Shown here: positions 6,265 through 13,494 of the stretch, in pieces | Layout of the letters: the number at the start of each line of letters is the position of its first letter | Numbering within the stretch: position 1 is the stretch's first letter | Assembly (NCBI GenBank): GCA_964428205.1 | Contig: CAYRXE010000025.1 | Span: 1 to 14,964, forward strand | Direction: 5' to 3' | Source of the DNA: CAYRXE01 sp964428205 | GTDB lineage: Bacteria; Patescibacteriota; Gracilibacteria; Peribacterales; Peribacteraceae | DNA length: 14,964 nucleotides | Notes under the pieces: generated by a model | What the model was told of the DNA's origin: nothing | Database searches by the model: none | The model's input: the letters and a program-made list of their open reading frames with translations, nothing else | Made by a program: the position numbers and the translations under genes

Positions 6265-7437
6265 TTAGGAGAACTTAATCGTAAACGTGGTGCCAATATC
6301 TTTCTTGCTCGCCACGTCGACCGTCCAGCCGTGCACATCGGTAATGCGTTTGACGAGTGCGAGACCCAGGCCGAACCCTTTGCTCGTACGAGAGTCGTCG
6401 GCGCGATAGAAGCGGTCAAACATGTGGCTCTGTTGTTCTTCGGTCATACCAATACCCGTGTCGGCAATGGAGACGAGATTCTTTTTGAGTGTGACGGTGA
6501 TGGTGCCGCCATCCGGTTTGCGGAATTTAATCGCATTGCTTACCAAGTTTGTGATCACTTGGCGCATGAGTCCGGGATCGCCATTCACGCGAATGTTTTC
6601 GGTGATTTTTCGTTCGATCACCACGTTTTGCTCTTGAGCGAGGGCAGTCATGCGATCAAGGGTCTCGTTCACGATCAAGCTGAGATCCATGTTCTCCCTT
6701 TGTAGCGCGAGTGCATCCAAGCGCGCGAGTTCCAAAAGTCTTTCTGTGAGTCCGGAGATTTGCGACAAATCTTCCTTCGCCGACTTCACGCCTTCCTCGT
6801 ACTTCTTGGTCTTGAGTGCAAGATCCAAAGACGAGTTGAGTGCAGCCAATGGCGTGCGCAGTTCGTGGCTTGCGTCTTGTGTGAATTGCTCCAAGCGGCG
6901 CATGACTTCCTCTGCAGGCCTTAGGCTTCTGCGAGCGAAAAAGAGGCCGACACCAAATATGAGTGCCGAGATCGCCACGCTCACGAGTAAGTAGAGAAGA
7001 GCGCGAAAGGGGAGATCACCCAATTGCAGACGTTCCACGTCACCGATCTGCACGTAGCCAATCACCGTGCCATCTTGGGCACGCACACTTGCCGTCATAA
7101 TGTTGTAGCGCTCCCTTCCTACAAGTACGGTCGAAATTCCTTCACTGGGTGTGAATGGGATATCCGAAAAGAACATACCCGTGAAGATCGGTTCCATCTT
7201 CATGTTGATGATGCGCAATCTACCGCGGATCATGGCAGGCAGTTGCGTGACCAGCATGCGAGGGTCGTCGTGCCAGTTTTTCGTCAGGAGGGACATGGAT
7301 TGCGAAATGCGATGGTGTGATTGGCGTTGTGCGTTGTCGTAATCCACTGCCAAAAAAATACTGCCGTTCACGAGAAGCAAAAGAAACACGAACGCCGTGA
7401 ACTGCAGAGCGATGATGTAACTAATGCGCTTGAACAT
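6265..7437 (-). CDS. Membrane sensor histidine kinase
   Basis: The 390-residue kinase has two membrane helices (about 8-31 and 145-167) enclosing an external sensor region of about 110 residues with no recognised fold. A short linker leads to the HisKA domain with H-box QDASHELRTPLAAL and phospho-acceptor H191. The HATPase_c domain follows: N-box QVITNLVSNAIKF (N297, N301), G1-box IADTGIG (325-330), F-box region MFDRFYR and G2-box GFGLGLAL (354-361). It is a complete orthodox kinase. It starts 2 nt after the response regulator stop, so the two are one operon and presumably a cognate pair. No SD is visible, suggesting coupling to upstream translation. The signal is unknown. Confidence 0.95.
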   Translation of the reverse strand: MFKRISYIIALQFTAFVFLLLLVNGSIFLAVDYDNAQRQSHHRISQSMSLLTKNWHDDPRMLVTQLPAMIRGRLRIINMKMEPIFTGMFFSDIPFTPSEGISTVLVGRERYNIMTASVRAQDGTVIGYVQIGDVERLQLGDLPFRALLYLLVSVAISALIFGVGLFFARRSLRPAEEVMRRLEQFTQDASHELRTPLAALNSSLDLALKTKKYEEGVKSAKEDLSQISGLTERLLELARLDALALQRENMDLSLIVNETLDRMTALAQEQNVVIERKITENIRVNGDPGLMRQVITNLVSNAIKFRKPDGGTITVTLKKNLVSIADTGIGMTEEQQSHMFDRFYRADDSRTSKGFGLGLALVKRITDVHGWTVDVASKKDIGTTFTIKFS

Positions 7438-7439
7438 CG

Positions 7440-8102
7440 TTAGGCTGCGGGGATCAAGTAGCCCTTACCGGGGACGGTCTCAATGACCGACTTGCCCAGT
7501 TTGCGCCTGAGATAGGCAATGTGCACGTCGACTGTTTGCGAGAACAGCAGATCATCTCTGCCGCCCCACACGTGTTCCAAAATGGCAGGGCGGTCTTGCA
7601 CGATGCCACGATTTTGGAGCAAGTGCTCAAAGAGTGCGTATTCTTTTGGGGACAGCTCTACGCGTTTGCCTTTGCGTTTTACTTCCTTGGTATTCGTATC
7701 AACCAACAGAGATCCCAATGTAATCACCGGCTGTTTTTCCACCGACTTGCGACGCAGCAGTGCACGAATGCGCGCCATCAGTTCTTCCATATCAAAAGGT
7801 TTACTCAAGTAATCATCGGCACCGATGTTCAGACCATGAATCACTTCCTCGCGTTTGCTCCTGGCCGTGAGCATTAAGATGGGCATGTTCTTTTTGTGCT
7901 GACGGAGCATGGAGCAGATCACATAGCCGTCCATGCCTGGCAGGTTGATATCCAAGATCAGCAGATCAATGTCTTGCGTCATGGCAACTTCGAACCCCTG
8001 TTTGCCGTCATTGCAGACCGTCACCGCATAGTGCTCGGTTTCGAGGTAGGCCTTCATGTTGGCTGCCAGTTTTTCCTGGTCTTCGATAATGAGGAGATGC
8101 AT
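7440..8102 (-). CDS. OmpR/PhoB-family response regulator
   Basis: From ATG 8102 the protein has 220 residues. The receiver domain (1-118) has acidic pocket E7-D8, phospho-acceptor D51 in LILDINLPGMDG, switch residue T79 and K101 in SKPF. The winged-helix DNA-binding domain spans about 126-220, with LSPKEYALFEHLLQNRG, the recognition-helix region TVDVHIAYLRRKLG and the wing GKGYLIP. Regulators of this type bind tandem direct repeats of about 11 bp as dimers. Exactly such repeats occur before this gene, apbE and the FMN-binding-like lipoprotein gene, so autoregulation and control of a flavinylation set are predicted. An in-frame TTG three codons upstream is possible, but ATG fits the receiver start. 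The -10 lies 7 nt before the ATG, implying a leaderless mRNA. Confidence 0.95.
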   Translation of the reverse strand: MHLLIIEDQEKLAANMKAYLETEHYAVTVCNDGKQGFEVAMTQDIDLLILDINLPGMDGYVICSMLRQHKKNMPILMLTARSKREEVIHGLNIGADDYLSKPFDMEELMARIRALLRRKSVEKQPVITLGSLLVDTNTKEVKRKGKRVELSPKEYALFEHLLQNRGIVQDRPAILEHVWGGRDDLLFSQTVDVHIAYLRRKLGKSVIETVPGKGYLIPAA

Positions 8103-8109
8103 TGGCCTC

Positions 8110-8142
8110 AATGTACTGTAGAGAGATTAAGGAGGCATTAAG
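8110..8142 (-). promoter_or_regulatory. Predicted autoregulatory box and leaderless promoter of the two-component operon
   Basis: On the minus strand, CTTAATG (8142-8136) and CTTAATC (8131-8125) are direct repeats with an 11-bp period. TACATT (8115-8110) starts 11 nt after the second CTTAA. Expected +1 is 8103, one base before ATG 8102. A perfect palindrome AAAGGCCTTT (8143-8152) abuts the box. A 5-bp inverted repeat (8100-8104 with 8109-8113) spans the start codon. Confidence 0.7.
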
Positions 8143-8260
8143 AAAGGCCTTTTTCTCTCTAGGTAGGGCTCCGTACATTTTGCTACCCTTGATTTACCCG
8201 TAGGCCTCGTTTACCCTCTGCGGGACGTCAGGCGATTTTGTCGTCTGTGAGTCGTTTTGT

Positions 8261-8277
8261 TTCTTCCCCGTATTCTT
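8261..8277 (+). promoter_or_regulatory. Pyrimidine-rich leader of the small lipoprotein gene
   Basis: 15 of the 17 bases before ATG 8278 are pyrimidines and no SD is present. Confidence 0.4.
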
Positions 8278-8472
8278 ATGAAGAAAGTTCTCGTTCCGAT
8301 GGCATTCGCCACGCTCCTCCTCTCCGCTTGCTCGGCTTCTGTCACTCCTTCCGCAGAGGATGGTATGACCACGTCCAGCGAGTCTTCCGTCATGATGGAA
8401 GAGAGCAGCAGCAGCGTCAGCTCTGCAGCAGCTGTTGAAGTCGAAGCAGAAGCAGAAGTTATCGCTGAGTAA
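8278..8472 (+). CDS. Small Ser/Glu-rich lipoprotein
   Basis: The 64-residue product begins MKKVLVPMAFATLLLSAC, a typical lipoprotein signal with lipobox L15-S-A-C18. The mature part of about 47 residues is low complexity, with Ser runs (SSESSVMMEESSSSVSSAAA) and a tail of alternating Val/Ala and Glu. It has no recognisable domain. The Ser-Met-Met-Glu-Ser block closely resembles the linker of the FMN-binding-like lipoprotein at 4470, as if this were that protein without its domain. The gene is divergent from the two-component operon and ends at its own strong terminator. Its promoter is unclear; TTGATT with 17 nt to TACCCT, near 8190-8220, is one weak candidate. Function unknown; it may be a spacer-like surface lipoprotein or a relic of a larger one. 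Confidence 0.75.
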   Translation: MKKVLVPMAFATLLLSACSASVTPSAEDGMTTSSESSVMMEESSSSVSSAAAVEVEAEAEVIAE

Positions 8473-8496
8473 TTTACATTTTGAAATTCAAAAAGG

Positions 8497-8522
8497 TCCC
8501 TCGCGAAAGCGGGGGATTTTTT
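8497..8522 (+). terminator. Rho-independent terminator of the small lipoprotein gene
   Basis: TCCCTCGC (8497-8504) pairs with GCGGGGGA (8509-8516), including one T-G pair, around a GAAA tetraloop. Six T follow (8517-8522). Confidence 0.9.
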
Positions 8523-8541
8523 AGATGTTACTCACAGAGTC

Positions 8542-8713
8542 CAACTTTTCTTTGTCTGCCGCACAAAGAAAAGTTGCAAAAGAAAGGCCACCGCGCGCAA
8601 TAGCCCACTCCGCTCGGCCCTGTGTCTCCTCGACAAGCCTCCAAGGCTTCGGCTTGTCTCGTTCGCCACGCGCTAAAGCGCAGGGCCTTCCCCTTCACCC
8701 CCCGTGCGCGCGG
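8542..8713 (+). repeat. Structured intergenic repeat, divergent long copy B
   Basis: It has the same architecture as copies A and C with different bases. A 14-bp hairpin (8542-8555 with 8563-8576, 7-nt loop) is followed by a third purine-rich stretch (8577-8587). An 8-bp GC stem CCGCGCGC (8591-8598) pairs with GCGCGCGG (8706-8713). The interior is enlarged and holds two nested stems: GGCCCTG (8616-8622) with CAGGGCC (8681-8687), and GACAAGCC (8632-8639) with GGCTTGTC (8651-8658). It keeps the flanking words GGCCACC and CCCCTTCACCCCCCGTG shared with copy C. It sits between the small lipoprotein terminator and the HTTM operon terminator. Nothing else gene-like was seen in 8523-8816. Confidence 0.85.
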
Positions 8714-8725
8714 ACCCCCAAGCTT

Positions 8726-8805
8726 AAAAAAATCCCCTCTCCTTAGCTCCGTGCACGATTCATAAATAAGATACTCAAATCACCTCGTACGAACTAGGAG
8801 AGGGG
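8726..8805 (-). terminator. Long-loop terminator after the HTTM gene
   Basis: On the minus strand CCCCTCTCCT (8805-8796) pairs with AGGAGAGGGG (8743-8734) across a 52-nt loop. It is followed by A and seven T (8732-8726). The loop holds small palindromes (CGTGCACG, CGTACG) that could shorten it. It starts 11 nt after the HTTM stop codon. Confidence 0.65.
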
Positions 8806-8816
8806 TTGGGGAGAGG
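8797..8816 (+). repeat. Perfect G-rich mirror repeat
   Basis: GGAGAGGGG, TT, GGGGAGAGG reads the same from both ends on one strand. It directly abuts the HTTM stop codon. Purine mirror repeats can form triplex DNA, and the G-runs could support a quadruplex; both are inference. Confidence 0.55.
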
Positions 8817-10154
8817 TCAAATGGTACAACTCGGTCCATCACACCGGTGTCTCCTCACGGCAATTTCGGCGTAGATCCTCCTGCCGATGGGTGCGACACC
8901 CGGGATGTACAAGAATGGTGCGAAGATCCACGTGGGCGGTAAGTACCAGCTGAGTTTACGGAACGCATCGAAACCCTTGAGTGTTGTGCTGCCCAGGATG
9001 GGATTACGAGCGGTCTTGGCGAAACGAATGTGCATCGACTTATCCAAATCGGTGAAGGCAATGTCTGAGGCGACTTTCATGCGCTCACTTTCATTTCTAA
9101 AGTCGGTCTTCTCGGTGCGCTTGAGCCAGTCGCACATGGTCACCCAGAACATGGCGCGTTGGCACAAACCGCAGGCGCCGTCGTAGAGCACGTAAATACG
9201 CTGACCCAAGAAGGATTTATTGAATCTATCCCTGAGAGCATCGAAGTCTTCTTGTTGTAGCAAGCCAAGATAGGCAGCAAAGAACGTGTAGGGGAATGAT
9301 CCCACGTGCATCATCAGGAGAATTCCTCCATGGAAACACAGGCCTGCGACAATGAGCGCGCGGCGAATACCACCCGGCTTAAATCCAAGCCTCTTCACCA
9401 TGAGCACTCCTGGAATGAGCATCAGAAGCCATGCAAACTCAAAGATCACGGTCAAACGACTGATGGGGAGCGACAAGATCGACACATAATCCGCAAGCCA
9501 CTCCGGAGCGCGCATGAAGGTGGGATGGTGCAGAGCCGAAGCCACCGCGGTGCCCGAGGTCCACCACATGGTGCCCATGAGCTTGTCCCAGGCGGAGGTG
9601 ACGTACAGTACGATCAACTGCCACAAGAGCAGGCGATACGGCCAGATCGACATAGTCAGAGGAGCCAAGAGCTGACGAGTTTCTTTCCAGTGCTTCCACT
9701 GCCTTCGTAGGCGATCAACCGAGAAGGCAGAAACATTCGGTGCGAGTATGAGCAGGAATCCGAGCAGTCGTAAGACCGTCTCACCTCCTGCGAGCGGCAA
9801 GTAATTGCGTTCGTGGAACGAGAACATCAGGAGCACGCACAAGACGGTGCTGATTTTTGCGCGGTAGCCCACCATCACGGCGAGAGCCAGAAGCAAAAAC
9901 AGGATGTACATCAAGAAGACAGGACCGGGATCCTGAATGTAATCGAAGATGCTGTAGCGCTGCATCGAACGCAGTACGATGGGCATCAATGATGGCGGCA
10001 AAAAACCTTCGTTGCTGTAGTAGCGCCAAATGTCGTTCCACTGGAGCACGCCAAATCCAAATACGATCGCACCCCACATCATGCGCATGAGGCCGAATCC
10101 CGTTGCCGAGATCTGGCGGAAGAAAAACCGATCGATGGACGTAATAATGCGCAT
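8817..10154 (-). CDS. HTTM (gamma-carboxylase-like) membrane protein fused to a DCC/DUF393 domain
   Basis: The 445-residue protein has an N-terminal polytopic part (about residues 15-300) with the layout of HTTM-domain proteins. This is the membrane domain shared with vitamin K-dependent gamma-carboxylases and SdpB. At least six hydrophobic stretches are visible (about 22-38, 78-97, 101-112, 127-143, 172-188, 234-252, 265-282). The C-terminal part (318-445) begins IYVLYDGACGLCQRAMFWV, the signature of the DCC family of thiol-disulfide oxidoreductase-like domains, with C328-G-L-C331 as the CxxC pair. No carboxylase activity can be claimed. It starts with ATG overlapping the TAA of the upstream gene by one base, so the two are translationally coupled. 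A long-loop terminator follows. Domain calls are confident; function is unknown. Confidence 0.85.
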   Translation of the reverse strand: MRIITSIDRFFFRQISATGFGLMRMMWGAIVFGFGVLQWNDIWRYYSNEGFLPPSLMPIVLRSMQRYSIFDYIQDPGPVFLMYILFLLLALAVMVGYRAKISTVLCVLLMFSFHERNYLPLAGGETVLRLLGFLLILAPNVSAFSVDRLRRQWKHWKETRQLLAPLTMSIWPYRLLLWQLIVLYVTSAWDKLMGTMWWTSGTAVASALHHPTFMRAPEWLADYVSILSLPISRLTVIFEFAWLLMLIPGVLMVKRLGFKPGGIRRALIVAGLCFHGGILLMMHVGSFPYTFFAAYLGLLQQEDFDALRDRFNKSFLGQRIYVLYDGACGLCQRAMFWVTMCDWLKRTEKTDFRNESERMKVASDIAFTDLDKSMHIRFAKTARNPILGSTTLKGFDAFRKLSWYLPPTWIFAPFLYIPGVAPIGRRIYAEIAVRRHRCDGPSCTI

Positions 10155-10732
10155 TAGAAGGGAGTGACGTTACAAGTGATGTCGATATCGTGCGTAATGG
10201 TGTGTTCGGGTACGTAGGTTCTCCAAAACTCGAGAGGGAGTGGAGCCGGCGGTTGTGGCAGCACGTAGAAATCTCTCGACATGCGCAGCTGTGTCCCTGT
10301 GGGCAAGTTGAGCATGGTGCAGTAGGTCTGGAGCAATGCTCTGCGCACAGGCGCGAACTGTTCTTCTTCCATGTTTCCGAGCAACTTCATCTCGCGAGAA
10401 AGCGCGCTCCACATCACCGACTTACGATCAATCACGGCAAACGGCACCCATGCATCATTGTCTGTTTTGCGCGTTTCTAAAATGTAGCTGGTTACCCTGC
10501 GCAGGGGATCGGGTGAGAACAAATTCCACTGCTGCCACTGGCTCGTGGCAAAGAGGTAGGGCATGGCCATAGGACGCACGACATCGCGAATCTTGGTGAT
10601 CGTCGCACCCTTGGCATTGAGTGGCAGGCTGTACGCGAGTACGGCGAACATGTGCCAGAGACAGAAAAGAACGATGCCAGCCTTTGCGAGTACGGTTTTC
10701 GACACGGATGGATTGTAGCAAGCATGCAGCAT
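10154..10732 (-). CDS. HTTM-associated single-pass membrane protein
   Basis: The 192-residue protein has one N-terminal hydrophobic segment (about residues 14-37), then a mainly polar domain. The motif QQWNLFSPDPLRRVTSYIL (66-84) matches the W-x-x-F-S/A-P-x-P pattern I associate with small membrane proteins encoded beside HTTM genes. The gene directly precedes and overlaps the HTTM-DCC gene by one base, which supports a shared complex. C-terminal cysteines (C137, C188) could be partners for the DCC CxxC, but that is speculation. The start ATG 10730-10732 lies at the base of an 11-bp inverted repeat; a GTG nine codons further in is an alternative. No SD is visible. Function unknown. Confidence 0.7.
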   Translation of the reverse strand: MLHACYNPSVSKTVLAKAGIVLFCLWHMFAVLAYSLPLNAKGATITKIRDVVRPMAMPYLFATSQWQQWNLFSPDPLRRVTSYILETRKTDNDAWVPFAVIDRKSVMWSALSREMKLLGNMEEEQFAPVRRALLQTYCTMLNLPTGTQLRMSRDFYVLPQPPAPLPLEFWRTYVPEHTITHDIDITCNVTPF

Positions 10733-10776
10733 CAGGTAACAAGGAACAGGTTTTCAACCATCAAACTTGTTACCTG
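10733..10776. repeat. 11-bp inverted repeat between methyltransferase and HTTM-partner genes
   Basis: CAGGTAACAAG (10733-10743) pairs perfectly with CTTGTTACCTG (10766-10776), leaving a 22-nt loop. No T-run follows on the minus strand, so it is not a typical terminator. Its base touches the start codon of the HTTM-partner gene and could affect its translation. Confidence 0.6.
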
Positions 10777-10783
10777 TTACTCG

Positions 10784-12028
10784 TTACTTCGTCTTCGCCT
10801 TGAGGATGACGATCTCGCGACCCACAAACTGGTCTGGGCGCTTGTACATCAGGGTTCCTCGGGGCATTTTCTCGCTCCGCACACTCGCGGGAGTCACAAG
10901 CGAGAAGCCACAATCATGCAGTTTCTTGTAGGCGCTTTCCAAAAACACCGGGCCCTTGCTCGTCTGCCACACAGGCCACGTCATCACAACGGGCACACCA
11001 GGGAGAGTCGTGGATACGTTCTTGAGGAATGCCTCAGTCAGTTCATCTACTTCGCGGCGGAAGCTCTCTGCCTCGCGCACGGTTGGCTGTTTGACGAGGG
11101 CCGGCCCCAAACTTCCTTCGGTCACGATCACATCAGGACGGTCCTTCTCTTTGATATCAAACGCTTTGCGCGCGTCGTGCTTCCAGACTTCGGCTTTCAC
11201 GTCCTTCTTTGTGACACCGTGTTCTTTGCGAATCCAATCGGTGTTTTTCTTGCAGCCGGTCACTGCCTTTTCGCTCATGTCCGATGCCAAGACATCAAAT
11301 CCGCGCAGCAAACATTCCATGGGAATGACGCCCGTACCGCAGAAGGGATCAAAGACCTTGAGGCCATCATCACTTGCCCTGAGCCCCACATGCGAATCAC
11401 GTGTGAGCCAGATGCCAAAGTTGAGGAGCACCTGAGCGAGCTTTGGGGGGAGCAAGCCCACGCGCGTGTCGCGCACGGGCTTTTTCATATCGCGCTTCGT
11501 GTACGCCTCCACGTCCTGCACGGCGATGGTGCGACCAACCCATAATTGGGTGGTTTTCCCTTCTTTAATACCAATGATCGTCAGCTCACAGCCGGTTTTG
11601 TCTGTAAGGAGACCAGCTTCGTGCACGAGCACCGCTGCGGCAGGGTTACGCTCACTACCGACATAGCGTGATGGAAGATTGAAGCTCTTTAAGAAGTTCT
11701 TTGCGTTGTGGTACAGCTTTTTTACGTCTCCGGGAGGCAGTCCTGCACAGCGGAAGCTAAACGTGACCTTCTTATCGGCAATGCCGGCAAACTGCTGACG
11801 GAGCAGATGAGGGACATCCGAAAGCGACTTTGGTTGATCAGGGAGTTTCTTTGCGAGAGCGATGGTGCCACCGAGCATGTCGATGTCTTCGTGCGTGAGT
11901 TCGGCACTGCTTTCGAACATCACCACTGGTCCCATCACCACAGGCTTCGCGAAGCCGGGGATGGCTGCCGAAAGCTCCGCAATCGAGATGTGCGGTTGGT
12001 GTCCGAGAAAGGCTGCGTACGAAGGCAT
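10784..12028 (-). CDS. Trm11/TrmG10-like SAM methyltransferase with N-terminal THUMP-type region
   Basis: The 414-residue protein has an N-terminal region of about 165 residues, likely ferredoxin-like plus THUMP, which binds RNA in this family. A linker follows with VGRTIAVQDVEAYTKRDMKK and PVRDTRVGLLPPKLAQVLLN (165-204), typical of tRNA guanine-N2 methyltransferases. SAM motif I is VFDPFCGTGVIPMECLLRG (225-243). The catalytic motif IV, usually (D/N)PPY, reads VTEGSLGPAL (302-311), so the proline pair and the tyrosine are missing. It may be a divergent subfamily with another target, or inactive. The nucleotide modified, probably in tRNA, cannot be deduced. The leader before ATG 12028 is pyrimidine-rich, built from three CATTC-containing heptamers. 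It lies 42 bp downstream of the GT-like gene on the same strand. Confidence 0.78.
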   Translation of the reverse strand: MPSYAAFLGHQPHISIAELSAAIPGFAKPVVMGPVVMFESSAELTHEDIDMLGGTIALAKKLPDQPKSLSDVPHLLRQQFAGIADKKVTFSFRCAGLPPGDVKKLYHNAKNFLKSFNLPSRYVGSERNPAAAVLVHEAGLLTDKTGCELTIIGIKEGKTTQLWVGRTIAVQDVEAYTKRDMKKPVRDTRVGLLPPKLAQVLLNFGIWLTRDSHVGLRASDDGLKVFDPFCGTGVIPMECLLRGFDVLASDMSEKAVTGCKKNTDWIRKEHGVTKKDVKAEVWKHDARKAFDIKEKDRPDVIVTEGSLGPALVKQPTVREAESFRREVDELTEAFLKNVSTTLPGVPVVMTWPVWQTSKGPVFLESAYKKLHDCGFSLVTPASVRSEKMPRGTLMYKRPDQFVGREIVILKAKTK

Positions 12029-12070
12029 AAAAGAATGAAGAATGTAGAATGCAGAGTTACGGGTGAGATC

Positions 12071-13489
12071 CTACAAGGTTGTGCGCTCTCTATCCACTGT
12101 TCGCACGAGGAGGAGTGTGACGACGGTCACCATCACTGGCATCAAATGGATCAAACCGCGGCCGTAGCCCGTCTGGAACACTGCTTCGTACGAGAGGTTC
12201 GTGAAGAGGAAGAGCAGAATCTGCTGGAACCACACGAGAAGGAAGAAGAGCGTGAGCGGCAGGAGCGGGAACTTGAATGCAGTCTTCCACTGCCAACCAA
12301 GCATGATGAGCAAGAGCGGCATGAAGAGATTCCAGTTTCCTTCGAACAGGGCATTCACGGCAACAACGAGCAATACACCCTTCTGCCAGCCAAATTGCAG
12401 AGAGCCGATCTCTTTTGCGTTACCGAAGGCCATGCCGTTCGACCACTTAAAGATGAGCCATGGAAGTACGAGAACGACTCCGCAGACCGCAAAGAAGCTG
12501 ATGCAACGCAGGATATCCTGCATGGTCACGCGGCCGGTGCGCAGCATGTACCACGCACTCCAGAGAAGGAAGAAGATGTACGCGGGGAGGTAGAGCACGA
12601 GTCCTTCGTTCTTCACAAAGGGGAAGAGCGCGGCCATGAACATGCTCACATGCACAAAGGTGAGTCGCTCCAGGCGGTCTTCACTTCGCAGTGCAAGGAA
12701 GAGCACACTCAATGCGCCCAAGATGTGTGCCGCCATGGCAATGTCGCTGTACGCGTTTACTCCTTGCATCAAGAAGAGCGGGAGACTGCCGAGTGCGCTT
12801 GCACCAAGGAGTGACCACGTGTTGTTGGTGACGCGTCGAAGGACTCCGAATGCGAGCATGAGCACTGCGACGAACCAGAGGACTTGGATGCTATTGGCCA
12901 ACCCATCGGACCAGGTGCCGGCGAGTGTCGCCGAGAAGGTTTTTGCGAGTGGCAGCATGGGTGGGTATGCCGAAAGTGCACTGGGATGCTCGTTTGGTTT
13001 TTGCGTGGGGAGCATGAGTGTGTACTCCTGCGTGTGGTAGTAGACCTTCGCGCGCAAGTTCCAGTTATTGAGTGTGTCGTCGAAGTACGGAGGAGTTGTG
13101 GCAGCCACCATGCCACCCGTCACGATGCGTACAAGCACCGAGAGGGCGAAGATCCACACCACTACCTGTGCCCACAGAGGGGACTCCGATACGATTTTAG
13201 CCCTAACCTGAGCCAAAATATTGGCCTTACGTGTGTACACGAATACTCCGGCAATGCCGACGAGTAGCAGCCACACTCCCAGGAATCCCAAGCGAGAAAA
13301 TGGCACATCGAGCATGAAGTTCGCCATGAAGACGCCGTACGTGAGCATGGTGCAGCCGCTCAAAAATCCAAGGGCCAATTTTTCGATGCAGGTGAGGACA
13401 GGAGTCTTACCTTCGATGGCAGACAACACGAGGTACCCGAGGATGGTCGGGAGAAGGGCAACGCCGATGAATGCGAGAGTGAAGTTCAT
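12071..13489 (-). CDS. Polytopic membrane glycosyltransferase-like protein (GT39/ArnT-type)
   Basis: The 472-residue protein has ten or more hydrophobic segments. A non-membrane loop after the third or fourth segment contains FDDTLNNWNLRAKVYYH (136-152). This matches the early acidic D-D motif and W-x-x-R/K-A-K pattern of GT-C transferases that use lipid-linked sugars on the outer face of the membrane. Later marks are FVKNEG (291-296) and YGRGLIHLMP (442-451), both usual in such proteins. The donor and acceptor sugars cannot be told. It starts 5 nt after the stop of the upstream exported protein gene, so they are co-transcribed and probably act together in envelope glycan assembly. No SD is visible. 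The glycosyltransferase call is by motif and topology only. Confidence 0.72.
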   Translation of the reverse strand: MNFTLAFIGVALLPTILGYLVLSAIEGKTPVLTCIEKLALGFLSGCTMLTYGVFMANFMLDVPFSRLGFLGVWLLLVGIAGVFVYTRKANILAQVRAKIVSESPLWAQVVVWIFALSVLVRIVTGGMVAATTPPYFDDTLNNWNLRAKVYYHTQEYTLMLPTQKPNEHPSALSAYPPMLPLAKTFSATLAGTWSDGLANSIQVLWFVAVLMLAFGVLRRVTNNTWSLLGASALGSLPLFLMQGVNAYSDIAMAAHILGALSVLFLALRSEDRLERLTFVHVSMFMAALFPFVKNEGLVLYLPAYIFFLLWSAWYMLRTGRVTMQDILRCISFFAVCGVVLVLPWLIFKWSNGMAFGNAKEIGSLQFGWQKGVLLVVAVNALFEGNWNLFMPLLLIMLGWQWKTAFKFPLLPLTLFFLLVWFQQILLFLFTNLSYEAVFQTGYGRGLIHLMPVMVTVVTLLLVRTVDRERTTL

Positions 13490-13494
13490 GAGAT

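Noticed and set aside
6055..6268. Short open frames across repeat A (and the similar ones across copy C)
   Set aside because: They run through hairpin arms and GC stems in several frames on both strands. The four A/C differences preserve base pairing rather than a reading frame, so coding is not supported.
10652..11545. Plus-strand frame of 297 codons
   Set aside because: It is antisense to the Trm11-like methyltransferase motifs and crosses an intergenic inverted repeat, with no domain of its own.
11708..12814. Long plus-strand frame of 368 codons opposite the Trm11-like and GT-like genes
   Set aside because: It spans two well-supported minus-strand genes and their intergenic gap. Its Glu/His-rich composition is what the complement of hydrophobic membrane codons gives.
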